Source: an uncultured Erythrobacter sp. (GTDB lineage: Bacteria; Pseudomonadota; Alphaproteobacteria; Sphingomonadales; Sphingomonadaceae). From it: DNA of 64,000 bases. Below, piece after piece: positions 9,624 to 18,439 of the stretch (positions are counted from its first letter, which is position 1; each line of letters starts with the position of its first letter). The stretch lies in assembly GCA_913061345.1 (NCBI GenBank), contig CAJXTZ010000001.1:21120-85119 (forward strand). Reading direction: 5' to 3'. A model generated the notes under the pieces. The model was not told the origin of the DNA and did not search any database. It worked only from the letters and a program-made list of their open reading frames with translations. Position numbers and translations under genes: made by a program.

Positions 9624-10730
9624 ATGAAAATCGCTTATCTGGTCCATAATCTCAACGATCCCGCGGTAGAGCGCCGCTGTGTCATGCTGGAACGTGGTGG
9701 CGCGACAGTGCGACTTGCCGGATTCTGCCGGGACGAGCACCTCTCTGCCCCGATTACAGCGCGACATCCTCTCCTGCTAGGTCGGTCAAGAGATGCTGCC
9801 ATGCTACAAAGGGCGGTGGCGACCATCAAGGCGACTGCTTTCAATGCAAAGCTGCGGAAATTTTTCTCGAACTGCGAAATAGTCATGGCTCGCAATCTGG
9901 AACAACTGTGCATAGCCCGTGCAATCGTCGGTGCGAGGCCACTTGTTTACGAATGTCTCGACATTCACAGAAGTCTTGTCGGAACTGACGCAAGAGCGCG
10001 AGCTATTCAGGCTATCGAGGCGCGGCTGTTGTCCCGCTCCGATCTTTTGCTGACCTCGTCCCCTGCTTTCGTCGACAAGCATTTCTCGACCACCCCGCTG
10101 GATTGTCCAATCGAACTCGTGGAAAACAAGTTGCTGGTGGCCAATGCCGTTCAATTTCGCCGACCGCCGCAGCGTTCTCCCGACAATAGTTTGCGTATCG
10201 GTTGGTTCGGAATGCTCCGCTGTGAAAGAACATTGCGTGTCCTGAAAGACCTTGTGACAGCCAACGAAAACATCGCAATTCTGATTGCTGGCAAACCCTC
10301 CAAGGCGGTCTTTCCGGATTTTGAGAGTGCAGTTAATGGGCACCCGCGGATCGAATTCGCTGGCGAGTACCAATACGCGGATTTGCCCGCCTTGTATGGT
10401 AAATGCCATTTTGCGTGGACGATTGATTGGTTTGAGGAAGGTGAGAACAGCAGTTGGCTGCTTCCGAACCGGATTTATGAAGCAGTGGCCCACGCTTGCG
10501 TACCTCTTGCACTTTCCTGCATTGAAGTCGGGAGATGGCTGGAACAGCGCAACATCGGATTGCTGGTTGACGATCCGGAACAGGTTAGTCAGACCCTCTC
10601 GAACTTAGAGCCAAGGGATATCAACGCACTCCAGCAGAAAGTTATGGAGGTATCTCGTAGCGACGTGCTCGCCGATGACACGGATTGCCGCAAGTTGGTC
10701 AATCGGCTTGCTGCAACAATTCGATTATGA
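9624..10730 (+). CDS. Glycosyltransferase, ExoL-like
   Basis: 368 aa, start MKIAYLVHNLNDPAVERRC. The pattern of an N-terminal Rossmann domain followed by LVYECLDIHRSLVG and SDLLLTSSPAFVDKHF, then a donor domain with IGWFGMLRCERTL, LIAGKP and the C-terminal NRIYEAVAHACVPLAL is that of the succinoglycan ExoL-like glycosyltransferases. It is translationally coupled to the ExoA-like gene by an ATGA overlap at 10727-10730. It probably adds a glucosyl or other hexosyl residue to the lipid carrier-linked oligosaccharide. The assignment to ExoL is by resemblance; donor sugar is not determined. Confidence 0.82.
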   Translation: MKIAYLVHNLNDPAVERRCVMLERGGATVRLAGFCRDEHLSAPITARHPLLLGRSRDAAMLQRAVATIKATAFNAKLRKFFSNCEIVMARNLEQLCIARAIVGARPLVYECLDIHRSLVGTDARARAIQAIEARLLSRSDLLLTSSPAFVDKHFSTTPLDCPIELVENKLLVANAVQFRRPPQRSPDNSLRIGWFGMLRCERTLRVLKDLVTANENIAILIAGKPSKAVFPDFESAVNGHPRIEFAGEYQYADLPALYGKCHFAWTIDWFEEGENSSWLLPNRIYEAVAHACVPLALSCIEVGRWLEQRNIGLLVDDPEQVSQTLSNLEPRDINALQQKVMEVSRSDVLADDTDCRKLVNRLAATIRL

Positions 10731-11707
10731 GCGTACTGGCGGTTATCCCCTGTCTGAATGAAGCGGCGCATCTGGCACCTCTTCTTCGCCAAATGCTTGC
10801 AGATGCGTGCATTGACCGTATCGTTGTTGCAGACGGGGGCAGCTCGGATGGAAGCCGCGAGATTGTGATGGACTTTGCCAAACGCGACAGAGTGATCCTC
10901 CTTGACAATCCGGCCCGTATTCAAAGCGCTGGGATTAACCGAGCGGTTCAGGCCTACGGGGCAAACCATAGATGGCTTTTGCGCGTTGATGCCCATTGCC
11001 TGTACCCTGACGGGTATGCGACGATACTGCTCTCAGCAAGCAAACGTCCCGACGTGTCAGCCGTCGTGGTGCCAATGCTGACTAGCGGTCGCAGAGGATT
11101 TCAGCGAGCGGTAGCTACGGCGCAGAACAGCGTGTTGGGCACGGGGGGATCGCCCCACCGGCACCAGGGCGCGGGTCGGTTTGTCGATCATGGCCATCAT
11201 GCCCTGATGAGTATCGACCTTTTCCGCTCGGTGGGCGGATATTGCGAGGCGATGCCCTGTAATGAAGATGCGGAATTTGACTTTCGACAGATGCAGGCGG
11301 GCGGCAGAATCTGGCTGGAACCATCGGCTGCAATTACCTATCTGCCGCGATCAAGTCTTGGCGCGCTTTGGGTTCAATATCGCCGCTACGGACAAGGACG
11401 GGCTCGCAACCTGCGCCGTCACCGCATGCGACCGAGGCTTCGCCAGCTGTTGCCGCTGGCAGTCCCCCTCACGTTGGCATTGCTCCCTTTTGCATTCTTG
11501 CACCCGATATTCGCCCTCCCTGCTGTAACATGGATTGCCGTTTGCCTGATTGTAGGCCTGCTTATCGGGTTACGAGAGGGAGGCTGGTGGGCATTGGCCG
11601 CCGGCCTGGCGGCAGCTACTATGCAATTGGGTTGGGCTACTGGTTTTCTCATTGAAATCCTGACGTCCGGGGTATCCGCGCCACGCTATGGTTTCGACGC
11701 GGTGTAA
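10727..11707 (+). CDS. GT2-family glycosyltransferase, ExoA-like
   Basis: 326 aa from the ATG at 10727, overlapping the ExoL-like stop. The N-terminal GT-A domain shows VIPCLNEAAHLAPLL, VADGGSSDGSREIV and the acidic motif LRVDAHCLYP (the DxD position reads DAH as in ExoA). GGYCEAMPCNEDAEFDFRQM provides the ED catalytic region. The last ~90 residues form two or three hydrophobic segments (LPLAVPLTLALLPFAFLH; WALAAGLAAATMQLGWATGFLIE), a membrane anchor also found in ExoA, the second sugar transferase of succinoglycan assembly. Substrate is inferred only. Confidence 0.86.
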   Translation: MSVLAVIPCLNEAAHLAPLLRQMLADACIDRIVVADGGSSDGSREIVMDFAKRDRVILLDNPARIQSAGINRAVQAYGANHRWLLRVDAHCLYPDGYATILLSASKRPDVSAVVVPMLTSGRRGFQRAVATAQNSVLGTGGSPHRHQGAGRFVDHGHHALMSIDLFRSVGGYCEAMPCNEDAEFDFRQMQAGGRIWLEPSAAITYLPRSSLGALWVQYRRYGQGRARNLRRHRMRPRLRQLLPLAVPLTLALLPFAFLHPIFALPAVTWIAVCLIVGLLIGLREGGWWALAAGLAAATMQLGWATGFLIEILTSGVSAPRYGFDAV

Positions 11708-12008
11708 TCAGCGCATTTGAGAGCGACGAAATACTCCGCTAAACTGACCGGCAGTCTGTTAGCTATTGTAGCGTTGTAGAGCAAATTGAGAACCATCAAT
11801 ACATTCAACCATGATGCATCCTTCCATTCCTAAAGCTATAAGGTTGCAGATTCGGCCTAACTCTGACCGTATAAAGGTGCAGGTCTGCTAGGTCGCTGCC
11901 GAGCGGGCTGGTTGGAATACGATTTCGAGTATTACTCCCACAGCTCCTTCGGTCGCTCCGGATAGCTGAAGAACAGGCATCTGCTGGTCGAACCCAAATG
12001 CTGTAGGA
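11708..12008. other. Intergenic region before the cell wall hydrolase gene
   Basis: About 300 nt between the ExoA-like gene and the SleB-like gene. No gene, strong hairpin or tRNA was seen; it presumably contains the promoter of the hydrolase gene. Confidence 0.5.
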
Positions 12009-13220
12009 ATGAGCCTCGTGCCGAGATCGATCAAATTTTTGCTGCCATTGCTAGCTCTGCTCGTAGTCGGCTCTGCCGGTGTTCTCGCCTTTTCGGTCAT
12101 CGATTCAACCAGAACAATTGACCCCCGACCTGCCCTTAAAGAGCGAAGCCGGCGCCTTCCTTCCTTGCCAATGGTAGGATCGCCAGACGCGAAACCACCC
12201 AAGGAGGAATTCTTGCCCATCACTCCTCAAACGGCTCGTGAGGTTAATGCATCGCGGCCTTTCCTTACAGGATTGATCCCACCCGCTCCACCGTACCAAA
12301 TGCGTCTAACTGCTGAAGATGAAGACCGCGCCATCGCTTGTCTTGCGACCGCAGCGCTTTTCGAAGCAGGGGTCAACAGCGCCGATCAGAGCGCCGTCAT
12401 GCAGGTCGTTTTAAATAGGGTGCGTCATCCTGCCTTTCCAAGCAGTATCTGCGCGACAGTCTTTCAAGGTTCCGATCGTACGACCGGTTGTCAGTTTTCG
12501 TTCGCATGTGACGGCTCAATGCGCAGGCGACAGTACAGCGCCGGTGCCTGGCGGACCGCAAGTGGACTTGCTCGCGCCATGCTGGATGGCTTTGTCGATG
12601 CGCGCGTGGGCCTTGCCACGCACTATCATACAGACTGGGTAGTGCCATATTGGAGCGCAAGTCTCGACAAGCTGGTGGCAGTGCGGTCGCACTTGTTTTT
12701 GCGCTGGCGGGGATATTGGGGCACGCGCCAGGCTTTTAACAAGAGTCCTGCGCGCATCGAACCAGTCGTGCCAATGCTCGCTTCGCGCTTTCCCACACAT
12801 GCCACCGCATCTGACTTCAAAACCAGAAGGGAAACTGCGGCGGAAATGATTGAGAACAATACACCAAACAGCAGTTCAATTCGCCCAGATATCGCGTCGC
12901 GATCGCCTCAGCGTCAAGCTTCCGTCCGCAGGCTTTCGCTCGCGGCCGGGGCTAGTCCGGGACGGTGGGCCCTCAACGCAGTCGATCTGTGTAAAGATCA
13001 GACCATTTGCCGAGTTGCAGGCTGGAGCGACCCGTTGCGCGAACCCGAAATTCTTGACCGGACGACCATCGCGCTATCTCCGCCCGACCTGATCTTCATT
13101 AAAAGATCGCGTGACCGAATTGAAAAAGTGTATTGGAGTTGTCGCCGTTGGCCGCAGCTATCATCGAGTCATTGCCTGGATTCGGCAGCAAGTACCGCGG
13201 AATTGCTATTTTCCGACTGA
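12009..13220 (+). CDS. Cell wall hydrolase, SleB family, with long C-terminal extension
   Basis: 403 aa. The N-terminus carries one hydrophobic segment (FLLPLLALLVVGSAGVLAFSV), a signal anchor or signal peptide. The catalytic SleB-like domain (PF07486) spans about residues 100-235: the acidic helix CLATAALFEAG, then QSAVMQVVLNRVRHPAFPSSICATVFQG and QFSFACDG, and THYHTDWVVPYW. The family cleaves peptidoglycan. The roughly 150 residues after it (from about 250) are low in recognisable features; GRWALNAVDLCKDQTICRVAGW may be a small conserved end. It lies inside the exopolysaccharide locus, where peptidoglycan opening for an export apparatus would make sense (inference). The stop is 2 nt from the convergent phosphatase stop. 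Confidence 0.85.
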   Translation: MSLVPRSIKFLLPLLALLVVGSAGVLAFSVIDSTRTIDPRPALKERSRRLPSLPMVGSPDAKPPKEEFLPITPQTAREVNASRPFLTGLIPPAPPYQMRLTAEDEDRAIACLATAALFEAGVNSADQSAVMQVVLNRVRHPAFPSSICATVFQGSDRTTGCQFSFACDGSMRRRQYSAGAWRTASGLARAMLDGFVDARVGLATHYHTDWVVPYWSASLDKLVAVRSHLFLRWRGYWGTRQAFNKSPARIEPVVPMLASRFPTHATASDFKTRRETAAEMIENNTPNSSSIRPDIASRSPQRQASVRRLSLAAGASPGRWALNAVDLCKDQTICRVAGWSDPLREPEILDRTTIALSPPDLIFIKRSRDRIEKVYWSCRRWPQLSSSHCLDSAASTAELLFSD

Positions 13221-13222
13221 TA

Positions 13223-13966
13223 TCAAGTATGCAGGACTTCGCGACGGGAGCCCTCAAGGCAGATGCATGACAAACGCCCGGTGTGATAAGCACCGGTATC
13301 CACAGCGATCCTGTTTGAATGCAATTCCACATGGTCTACAATTGAGTGACCATGAACGACCACAGCGTCATGCCAGCGTGATGATTGTGTAAATTCATCG
13401 CGAATGAAAAGCAGATCTGCATCTGCTTGCTTGTGAAGCGCTACACCTGGTTTCACGCCGGCGTGTACGAAGATATAGTCGCCGGCGCGAAACAGCAGTG
13501 GAGCTTTTTCAAGCATCTCGATAAAACGATCGGGCACTCCGCGCGCAAGGCGCTCACCGAAATCAAAACTGTCTTCGTCGGGTCTGGGCTTCTCAATGCC
13601 AAAGCTGGCAAGGAAATCGCTGCCACCGTTTTCGAGCCAAATATTCTGTGCGATAGAGTTGCCCGCTAAGCTTTTCAGCAGAAGGTCTTCGTGATTTCCT
13701 TTGAGCAATCGGACATGGGCAGTCGTTGTCAGACCATGCAGCAAATTCAAGCATCTCGCACTATCAGGACCGCGATCAATAACATCACCCAACAGCAGCA
13801 CGTCTACCCGCTTCATCGTTAAGGGAGAAGACTCCCAATGCGCGATTATCTTGGCCATAAGCCTGTGAAATAATTCGTAGCAGCCGTGAATATCGCCAAT
13901 AGCGTAAATGCGGTGTCCCCTAGTAGTACTGGGGACTTTCGGTTTGCTGCGAAAAAACGTTGCCAT
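13223..13966 (-). CDS. PPP-family metallophosphoesterase (serine/threonine protein phosphatase type)
   Basis: 247 aa. All signature blocks of the PPP superfamily are present in order: GDIHGCYE (about 24-31), GDVIDRGP (about 60-67), KGNHEDLL (about 90-97), FVHAGVKPG and VVHGHSI. It binds two metal ions and hydrolyses phosphoester bonds, in bacteria usually of phosphoproteins (PrpA/PrpE type) or small phospho-substrates. Its position inside a locus with a BY-kinase suggests a role in dephosphorylating locus proteins, but this is inference only. It starts 28 nt from the divergent GT2 gene, so the two promoters must overlap. Confidence 0.88.
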   Translation of the reverse strand: MATFFRSKPKVPSTTRGHRIYAIGDIHGCYELFHRLMAKIIAHWESSPLTMKRVDVLLLGDVIDRGPDSARCLNLLHGLTTTAHVRLLKGNHEDLLLKSLAGNSIAQNIWLENGGSDFLASFGIEKPRPDEDSFDFGERLARGVPDRFIEMLEKAPLLFRAGDYIFVHAGVKPGVALHKQADADLLFIRDEFTQSSRWHDAVVVHGHSIVDHVELHSNRIAVDTGAYHTGRLSCICLEGSRREVLHT

Positions 13967-13994
13967 AGAATCTCAATGCCAAAGGATATTGCAC

Positions 13995-14984
13995 ATGTCA
14001 GGTCGTGATTCCGGAAAGCGAAATGAACTTGGACCAATCGATATCAGCTTTGCTGTAGCCTGTTTCAATGCTGGGGCATATCTGGAACCTGCAATACGCT
14101 CGGCTCTGGAACAGGATAGAGTTCGTGTCGAGGTGCTGGTTGTCGACGATGGAAGCACCGATGGAAGCCGCGAGATGGTGGAGGCGATGGCGAAAGCAGA
14201 CCCGCGCGTTGTCGCGCTGCAAACTACACAAAATAGCGGACCAGGAGGTGCGCGGAACGTCGCTATAGAAAACATGCAGGGCCGCTGGTTTGCCGTTCTG
14301 GATGCGGATGATCTTCTTCTGCCGGAGCGAAGCTACACGTTGCTTGCTGTTGCTGAGCGGCATCAGGCAGACGCTGTTGCAGACAATCCAATCCTATTTG
14401 GTGAAAATATCCAAGAAGCATCGATGTTCAGCATCGCGCCACCAAATGGTGCTCGTAAACTCGAACTGGCAGAGTATTTCGAACGTTCTTGCCTCTTCGG
14501 AAGGCAACCCTCTCCTGGCTATCTCAAACCTATGCTGCGGCGTCGAGTGATCGAGCAGACCGGTCTACGCTACAATGCGGCTTTGAGGATCGGTGAGGAC
14601 GATGAGTTTATGGTGCGCGCACTAGCTTCAAACACCAAGTACGTCGTCAGCGACTTTGGCGGATATCGATACCGTAGGCACGAAGAGTCAATCTCACATC
14701 GGCTTTCCCTCGAAAACCTCGAACGTATGATGGCCGCAGAGCGCGACATTGCTGTCTTGCTCCCGCCAGCGATAGCCAAGTCTGCTGCATTCAGGAAACG
14801 ATGGAAAGCGCTGGTGCGCGCCCATGCATTCACCGCCTCTGTCGACGCCATCAAAGATCGGTCCTATCTGTCGGCACTTTCGTTCCTACTTCGCCAACCG
14901 TCCGCTGTAGGCTTGTTCGCGATGCCACTTGCGGCTTCTTTCAAACGCGCAAAGACCCGGCTTCCCATGTTGTCGAACAGCTAA
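13995..14984 (+). CDS. GT2-family glycosyltransferase, ExoO-like paralog
   Basis: 329 aa from the ATG at 13995, preceded by AAAGGA about 10 nt upstream; the longer frame to 13908 overlaps the divergent phosphatase and was not used. GT-A features: ISFAVACFNAGAYLEPAIRSAL, VLVVDDGSTDGSREMV, the metal motif in VLDADDLLLPERS, and the acidic catalytic region GEDDEFMVRAL. The segment SPGYLKPMLRRRVIEQTGL matches the equivalent part of the gene at 8516, which points to duplication within the locus. It is followed by the Wza-like gene in the same direction. It probably adds a sugar to the repeat unit; donor unknown. Confidence 0.87.
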   Translation: MSGRDSGKRNELGPIDISFAVACFNAGAYLEPAIRSALEQDRVRVEVLVVDDGSTDGSREMVEAMAKADPRVVALQTTQNSGPGGARNVAIENMQGRWFAVLDADDLLLPERSYTLLAVAERHQADAVADNPILFGENIQEASMFSIAPPNGARKLELAEYFERSCLFGRQPSPGYLKPMLRRRVIEQTGLRYNAALRIGEDDEFMVRALASNTKYVVSDFGGYRYRRHEESISHRLSLENLERMMAAERDIAVLLPPAIAKSAAFRKRWKALVRAHAFTASVDAIKDRSYLSALSFLLRQPSAVGLFAMPLAASFKRAKTRLPMLSNS

Positions 14985-15032
14985 TGTGCCCTTATGGTCC
15001 AGCTACATAGTATGAGGGAAAACCACACGATT

Positions 15033-15605
15033 ATGACCATGAAAAGCTATGTCCGCGTTCTCCTTTCGGCTTTCCTTTGCGTGCTTGTGCCAGCGTGCGC
15101 GGGGAGCGTTGCAGCTCCCGGCTCGATTGCGTACCAACCGACGGTATACCGTCTTGCTGCGGGCGACAGATTGTCCATCACCGTGTTTGGCGAAGACAGT
15201 TTGTCGCGCGAATTTGCGGTAACTCCACAGGGCGATCTCGCCTTCCCATTACTGGGTGATCTGTCCGTGATCGGCTTGACGGTCGGTGATTTGCAAGACC
15301 AATTGCGCACCGGCCTTGGCGAAGGATATCTAAACGATCCGCGAGTAACCGTCGAAGTGCTCAACTATCGCCCGTTTTTCATTCTGGGTGAGGTCAGCAA
15401 TGCAGGAGAATATCCATTCCGTGATGGACTGACCGTGCTTCAGGCGGTCGCGCAGGCTGGTGGTTTCAGCTACCGCGCCGATAAGCAGACGATATTTCTG
15501 CTTCGTCAGGGCCAGACGGAAGAAGAGAAATACGATATCGAGAACGGTCGGCCAGTTTATGTCTCCCCTGGTGACACCATCCGGATTGGAGAACGGTACT
15601 TCTGA
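15033..15605 (+). CDS. Polysaccharide export lipoprotein, Wza/GumB type
   Basis: About 190 aa from the ATG at 15033 (15039 is also possible); GAGGGA lies at 15014-15019. The N-terminus is a lipoprotein signal (LLSAFLCVLVPAC) with Cys as first mature residue. The Poly_export (PES) domain follows: YRLAAGDRLSITVFGEDSLSREFAVTPQGDLAFPLLGDL, then a SLBB-like segment FFILGEVSNAGEYPFRDGLTVLQAVAQAGGF, and it ends at VYVSPGDTIRIGERYF. Its short length matches GumB-like export proteins that lack the Wza C-terminal helix, which agrees with a separate beta-barrel protein (1-1073) making the outer-membrane pore. Partner of the Wzc-like protein. Confidence 0.92.
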   Translation: MTMKSYVRVLLSAFLCVLVPACAGSVAAPGSIAYQPTVYRLAAGDRLSITVFGEDSLSREFAVTPQGDLAFPLLGDLSVIGLTVGDLQDQLRTGLGEGYLNDPRVTVEVLNYRPFFILGEVSNAGEYPFRDGLTVLQAVAQAGGFSYRADKQTIFLLRQGQTEEEKYDIENGRPVYVSPGDTIRIGERYF

Positions 15606-15703
15606 TGTGCTGCATGGGCGATGATGAGCAACGGTGTGCGCATTTTCACAATTAGAAGGAGTGCGACAATGCAAGCCTGCCCCAAGCTGGCGTTCGGTTC
15701 ACA

Positions 15704-16621
15704 GTGACTTCGGACAACATCGGAGAATTTCCGCCCGAAGCATCCGAGCAGGTGACAGTGTGCATCTGCACCTTCCGTCGAAATTCGATAATCGGCGCCG
15801 TGCTCAGTGTTGCCAATCAGAAACATGTCGCCAACCGGCTCGCAAAAATCGCTGTTATTGATAATGATGATACAGATGCGCTGCGCAATGACATCGAAGC
15901 CCTCGCGGCGCGATTAAGTATACCGCTATCTTATGTCCATGCTCCTGCTAAGAATATCTCAATCGCCAGAAACGCTGCTCTGGAGTCAACTGATACAAGA
16001 TGGCTCGCCTTCATTGATGATGACGAGACCGCAGGTCCGTGCTGGCTTGCCACCCTGCTGGGCAGTCGTGGATCCTCGGAAGTAGTAGTCGGTGTCAGTC
16101 AGGCGTTATATGGTAAGGATCTCCCAAAGTGGGCGGAGCGGTGCAACTTTCATTCAAACGCGATTGAAAGGTCGCCCGTCAATGCTTACACGAGTAGTGT
16201 CCTGATTGACCTCTCGTACGTGAAGAAATTGGAGATAAGATTTCGAGAGGAGCTGGGAAGAACTGGCGGCGAGGACACCTTCTTTTTTCGCGAGCTTGCA
16301 GAAAGGGGCGCACGCTTCGTATTTGAGCCAAGTGCAGTCGTATATGAACCGGTGCCGGTCGCCCGCGCGACGATGCGATGGGTGACACGGCGCATGTATC
16401 GCGCAGGCCAGACACACGCGATGGTAACTAGACAATTCGATCGCACATCTTTCAAGGTTTTGTGGGTATCTGCTCCAGCGAAAATGGCAGCTTCTGTGAT
16501 GATGGCATTGCTGACTTTACCCGGCACTGACGCGTCGCGACAATGGTATGCACGGGCCTGCCTACATGCAGGCGCGACCCATTTTCGTATCAGGCCGGGG
16601 CTAATTGAGGAATACAGCTGA
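15704..16621 (+). CDS. GT2-family glycosyltransferase, ExoM-like
   Basis: 305 aa from a GTG at 15704. The N-terminal VTVCICTFRRNSIIGAVLSVANQ and VIDNDDTDA, followed by SIARNAALESTDTRWLAFIDDDE (metal-binding DDD), are the hallmarks of ExoM-like GT2 enzymes of succinoglycan assembly. GGEDTFFFRELAERGA gives the catalytic ED region. The C-terminal segment (TMRWVTRRMYRAGQTHAM and a hydrophobic stretch) probably contacts the membrane. It is the last exopolysaccharide gene before the lasso peptide cluster, which reads toward it on the other strand with a 43-nt gap. No clear ribosome binding site is seen. Confidence 0.85.
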   Translation: MTSDNIGEFPPEASEQVTVCICTFRRNSIIGAVLSVANQKHVANRLAKIAVIDNDDTDALRNDIEALAARLSIPLSYVHAPAKNISIARNAALESTDTRWLAFIDDDETAGPCWLATLLGSRGSSEVVVGVSQALYGKDLPKWAERCNFHSNAIERSPVNAYTSSVLIDLSYVKKLEIRFREELGRTGGEDTFFFRELAERGARFVFEPSAVVYEPVPVARATMRWVTRRMYRAGQTHAMVTRQFDRTSFKVLWVSAPAKMAASVMMALLTLPGTDASRQWYARACLHAGATHFRIRPGLIEEYS

Positions 16622-16664
16622 TCAGTGCACGCGGGAGAAGCACAAGACCTCATTGGAATGCGCA

Positions 16665-18437
16665 TCATACCGAGCCCACTTCACCTGCAATCATACGTGC
16701 AATCGCGCTACCCGGCTGAGCAGCGAGTTTGTCATACTGTCCTTGCTCGACGATCTTGCCGTCCTGCAAGGCAAGCACGGAATCTGCAAAACTGATGAGC
16801 GAAGGTCTATGTGCAATCGTCAGTATGGTCAATTCATCTCGCAAGCGTTTGATAGCGGCGACCACCATTTGTTGGTTTTCCCAATCAAGAGCACTTGTCG
16901 CTTCGTCAAGTATGAGCAGCTGCGGCCTTCGCAAGAGCGCGCGAGCAAGGGCAAGTCGCTGCCGTTCGCCGCCAGAAAACCGCGTGCCGCGATCGCCGGC
17001 AATCGTATCCAGGCCTTGAGGAAGACTGCGCACAAAATTGGCGACATTGGCTTTTTCGAGCGCCTCCCAAATCTCTTCGTCCTCGGCATCACCCTGACCT
17101 AGTCGGAGATTGTTTCTGAGACTGTCATTAAGAAGTATTGAGTCCTGGGGCACGCTGGCGACCGCAATGCGCCAGGCGCGCCGGTTTTCATTGTCAATCA
17201 AATCGCTATCGATATGCATCTGGCCCGTAGTCGGAGCGATGAGGCCGGAAATGACGTCGGTGAGTGTGCTTTTACCGCTTCCCGAAGGACCGACAATAGC
17301 CACGATCTGACCAGCGGGGATTTCAAGCGATATTCCGCCAAGTGACGGTTCCGCTGCGCCGGGATATGCAACCGTAATCCCATCAAGACGAATCACTTTG
17401 TTGAAAACCGGTGTTTCACGCGAAAAATCGATAAATTGCTCGCGATGTTTGGCGAAGTGTTCGGCACTCTTCCGATAATTCTCCCAAGAAGGGGCCTCTG
17501 ACAAAAAATGCTGGACGTTCTCCTGAACAGCAGAAAAACGTGGTGCAACCCGCGCAAACACTACGAGCAGTACAGCAATGCTCGGAAAATCAAGCGATAG
17601 AACCCCGACAGCAAGGCCAATGAACGCCACTGCCATTGTTGCGGCACCGATTTGGAAGACCACAGTACCCCAACTGCTAAGCGCTGCAAAGTCAAGTACA
17701 GCTGCCTTTATCCGGAGTACGTGCCCGGCATAATTCCGAGCTTGGCGGTCTTCCGCTGCAAATAGTTTCGCGAGGCGGATGCTCCCGATGAATTCCAAAA
17801 CTGTCGCGTTCTGCTCCTGAAGCATGCTAACGAGTTGCTTGCCGTATTGATTAGCGCGCCGTCGAAGCGGATAGAGGGCGAGAAAGAGGACAGCACCCGC
17901 AGTAGCCGCAAAAGCCGCCATCTGCCACGACACCATCATGGCAAGCAAAAGGTATACAAGCAGCAAAAACGCCGCCTGAGTGATCGCCAGAAAACTTCCT
18001 ACGGCGCCCACCACATTATCAACATCACTAGAGAGGATATGGTTCAGATCACTGCCACGCCTGTCATGTAACGCATCCCAACGCGAAAAACTCATGCTGT
18101 CAAAGAACCGGATTTTTAGATCGGCACTCAGGTTTTGCATTGTACGCAAATTGTAGAGCGTCTTGGCGCGGCTCAACAGAGCCTGCAGAATTACCAGGGC
18201 GAGAAACAAGACTAGCAAAGTGGTAAGGTCAAAAGCTGCTAGTGATATCCATTCGCTAATCAGGGGTATTTGCTGCTCACTTTGCACACCGGGCATTGCG
18301 ATCGCGATCAGAGGTATAAGGAGCAACAGAGATATGCCCTCCGTCAGGCCGACTATGATCGTCATGACCATGCCAATGACCAAGCGCGTTCCAGCTATCT
18401 GCCAAGCTACTCTCGCGAGGGAACGCCATTCCCCCAT
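16665..18437 (-). CDS. Lasso peptide ABC exporter (D protein)
   Basis: 590 aa. A half-transporter with an N-terminal six-helix membrane domain (about residues 15-300) and a C-terminal ATPase. Visible motifs are Walker A GPSGSGKST, signature FSGGERQRLALARALL, Walker B LLILDEATSALD and the H-loop TIAHRPS. This architecture is shared by lipid A/MsbA-like and bacteriocin exporters. Its place here, 2 nt after the lasso kinase gene and at the end of the A-B1-B2-C-K-D order, identifies it as the exporter and likely immunity protein of the lasso peptide. No N-terminal C39 peptidase domain is present, as expected since B2 removes the leader. Confidence 0.93.
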   Translation of the reverse strand: MGEWRSLARVAWQIAGTRLVIGMVMTIIVGLTEGISLLLLIPLIAIAMPGVQSEQQIPLISEWISLAAFDLTTLLVLFLALVILQALLSRAKTLYNLRTMQNLSADLKIRFFDSMSFSRWDALHDRRGSDLNHILSSDVDNVVGAVGSFLAITQAAFLLLVYLLLAMMVSWQMAAFAATAGAVLFLALYPLRRRANQYGKQLVSMLQEQNATVLEFIGSIRLAKLFAAEDRQARNYAGHVLRIKAAVLDFAALSSWGTVVFQIGAATMAVAFIGLAVGVLSLDFPSIAVLLVVFARVAPRFSAVQENVQHFLSEAPSWENYRKSAEHFAKHREQFIDFSRETPVFNKVIRLDGITVAYPGAAEPSLGGISLEIPAGQIVAIVGPSGSGKSTLTDVISGLIAPTTGQMHIDSDLIDNENRRAWRIAVASVPQDSILLNDSLRNNLRLGQGDAEDEEIWEALEKANVANFVRSLPQGLDTIAGDRGTRFSGGERQRLALARALLRRPQLLILDEATSALDWENQQMVVAAIKRLRDELTILTIAHRPSLISFADSVLALQDGKIVEQGQYDKLAAQPGSAIARMIAGEVGSV

Positions 18438-18439
18438 GA

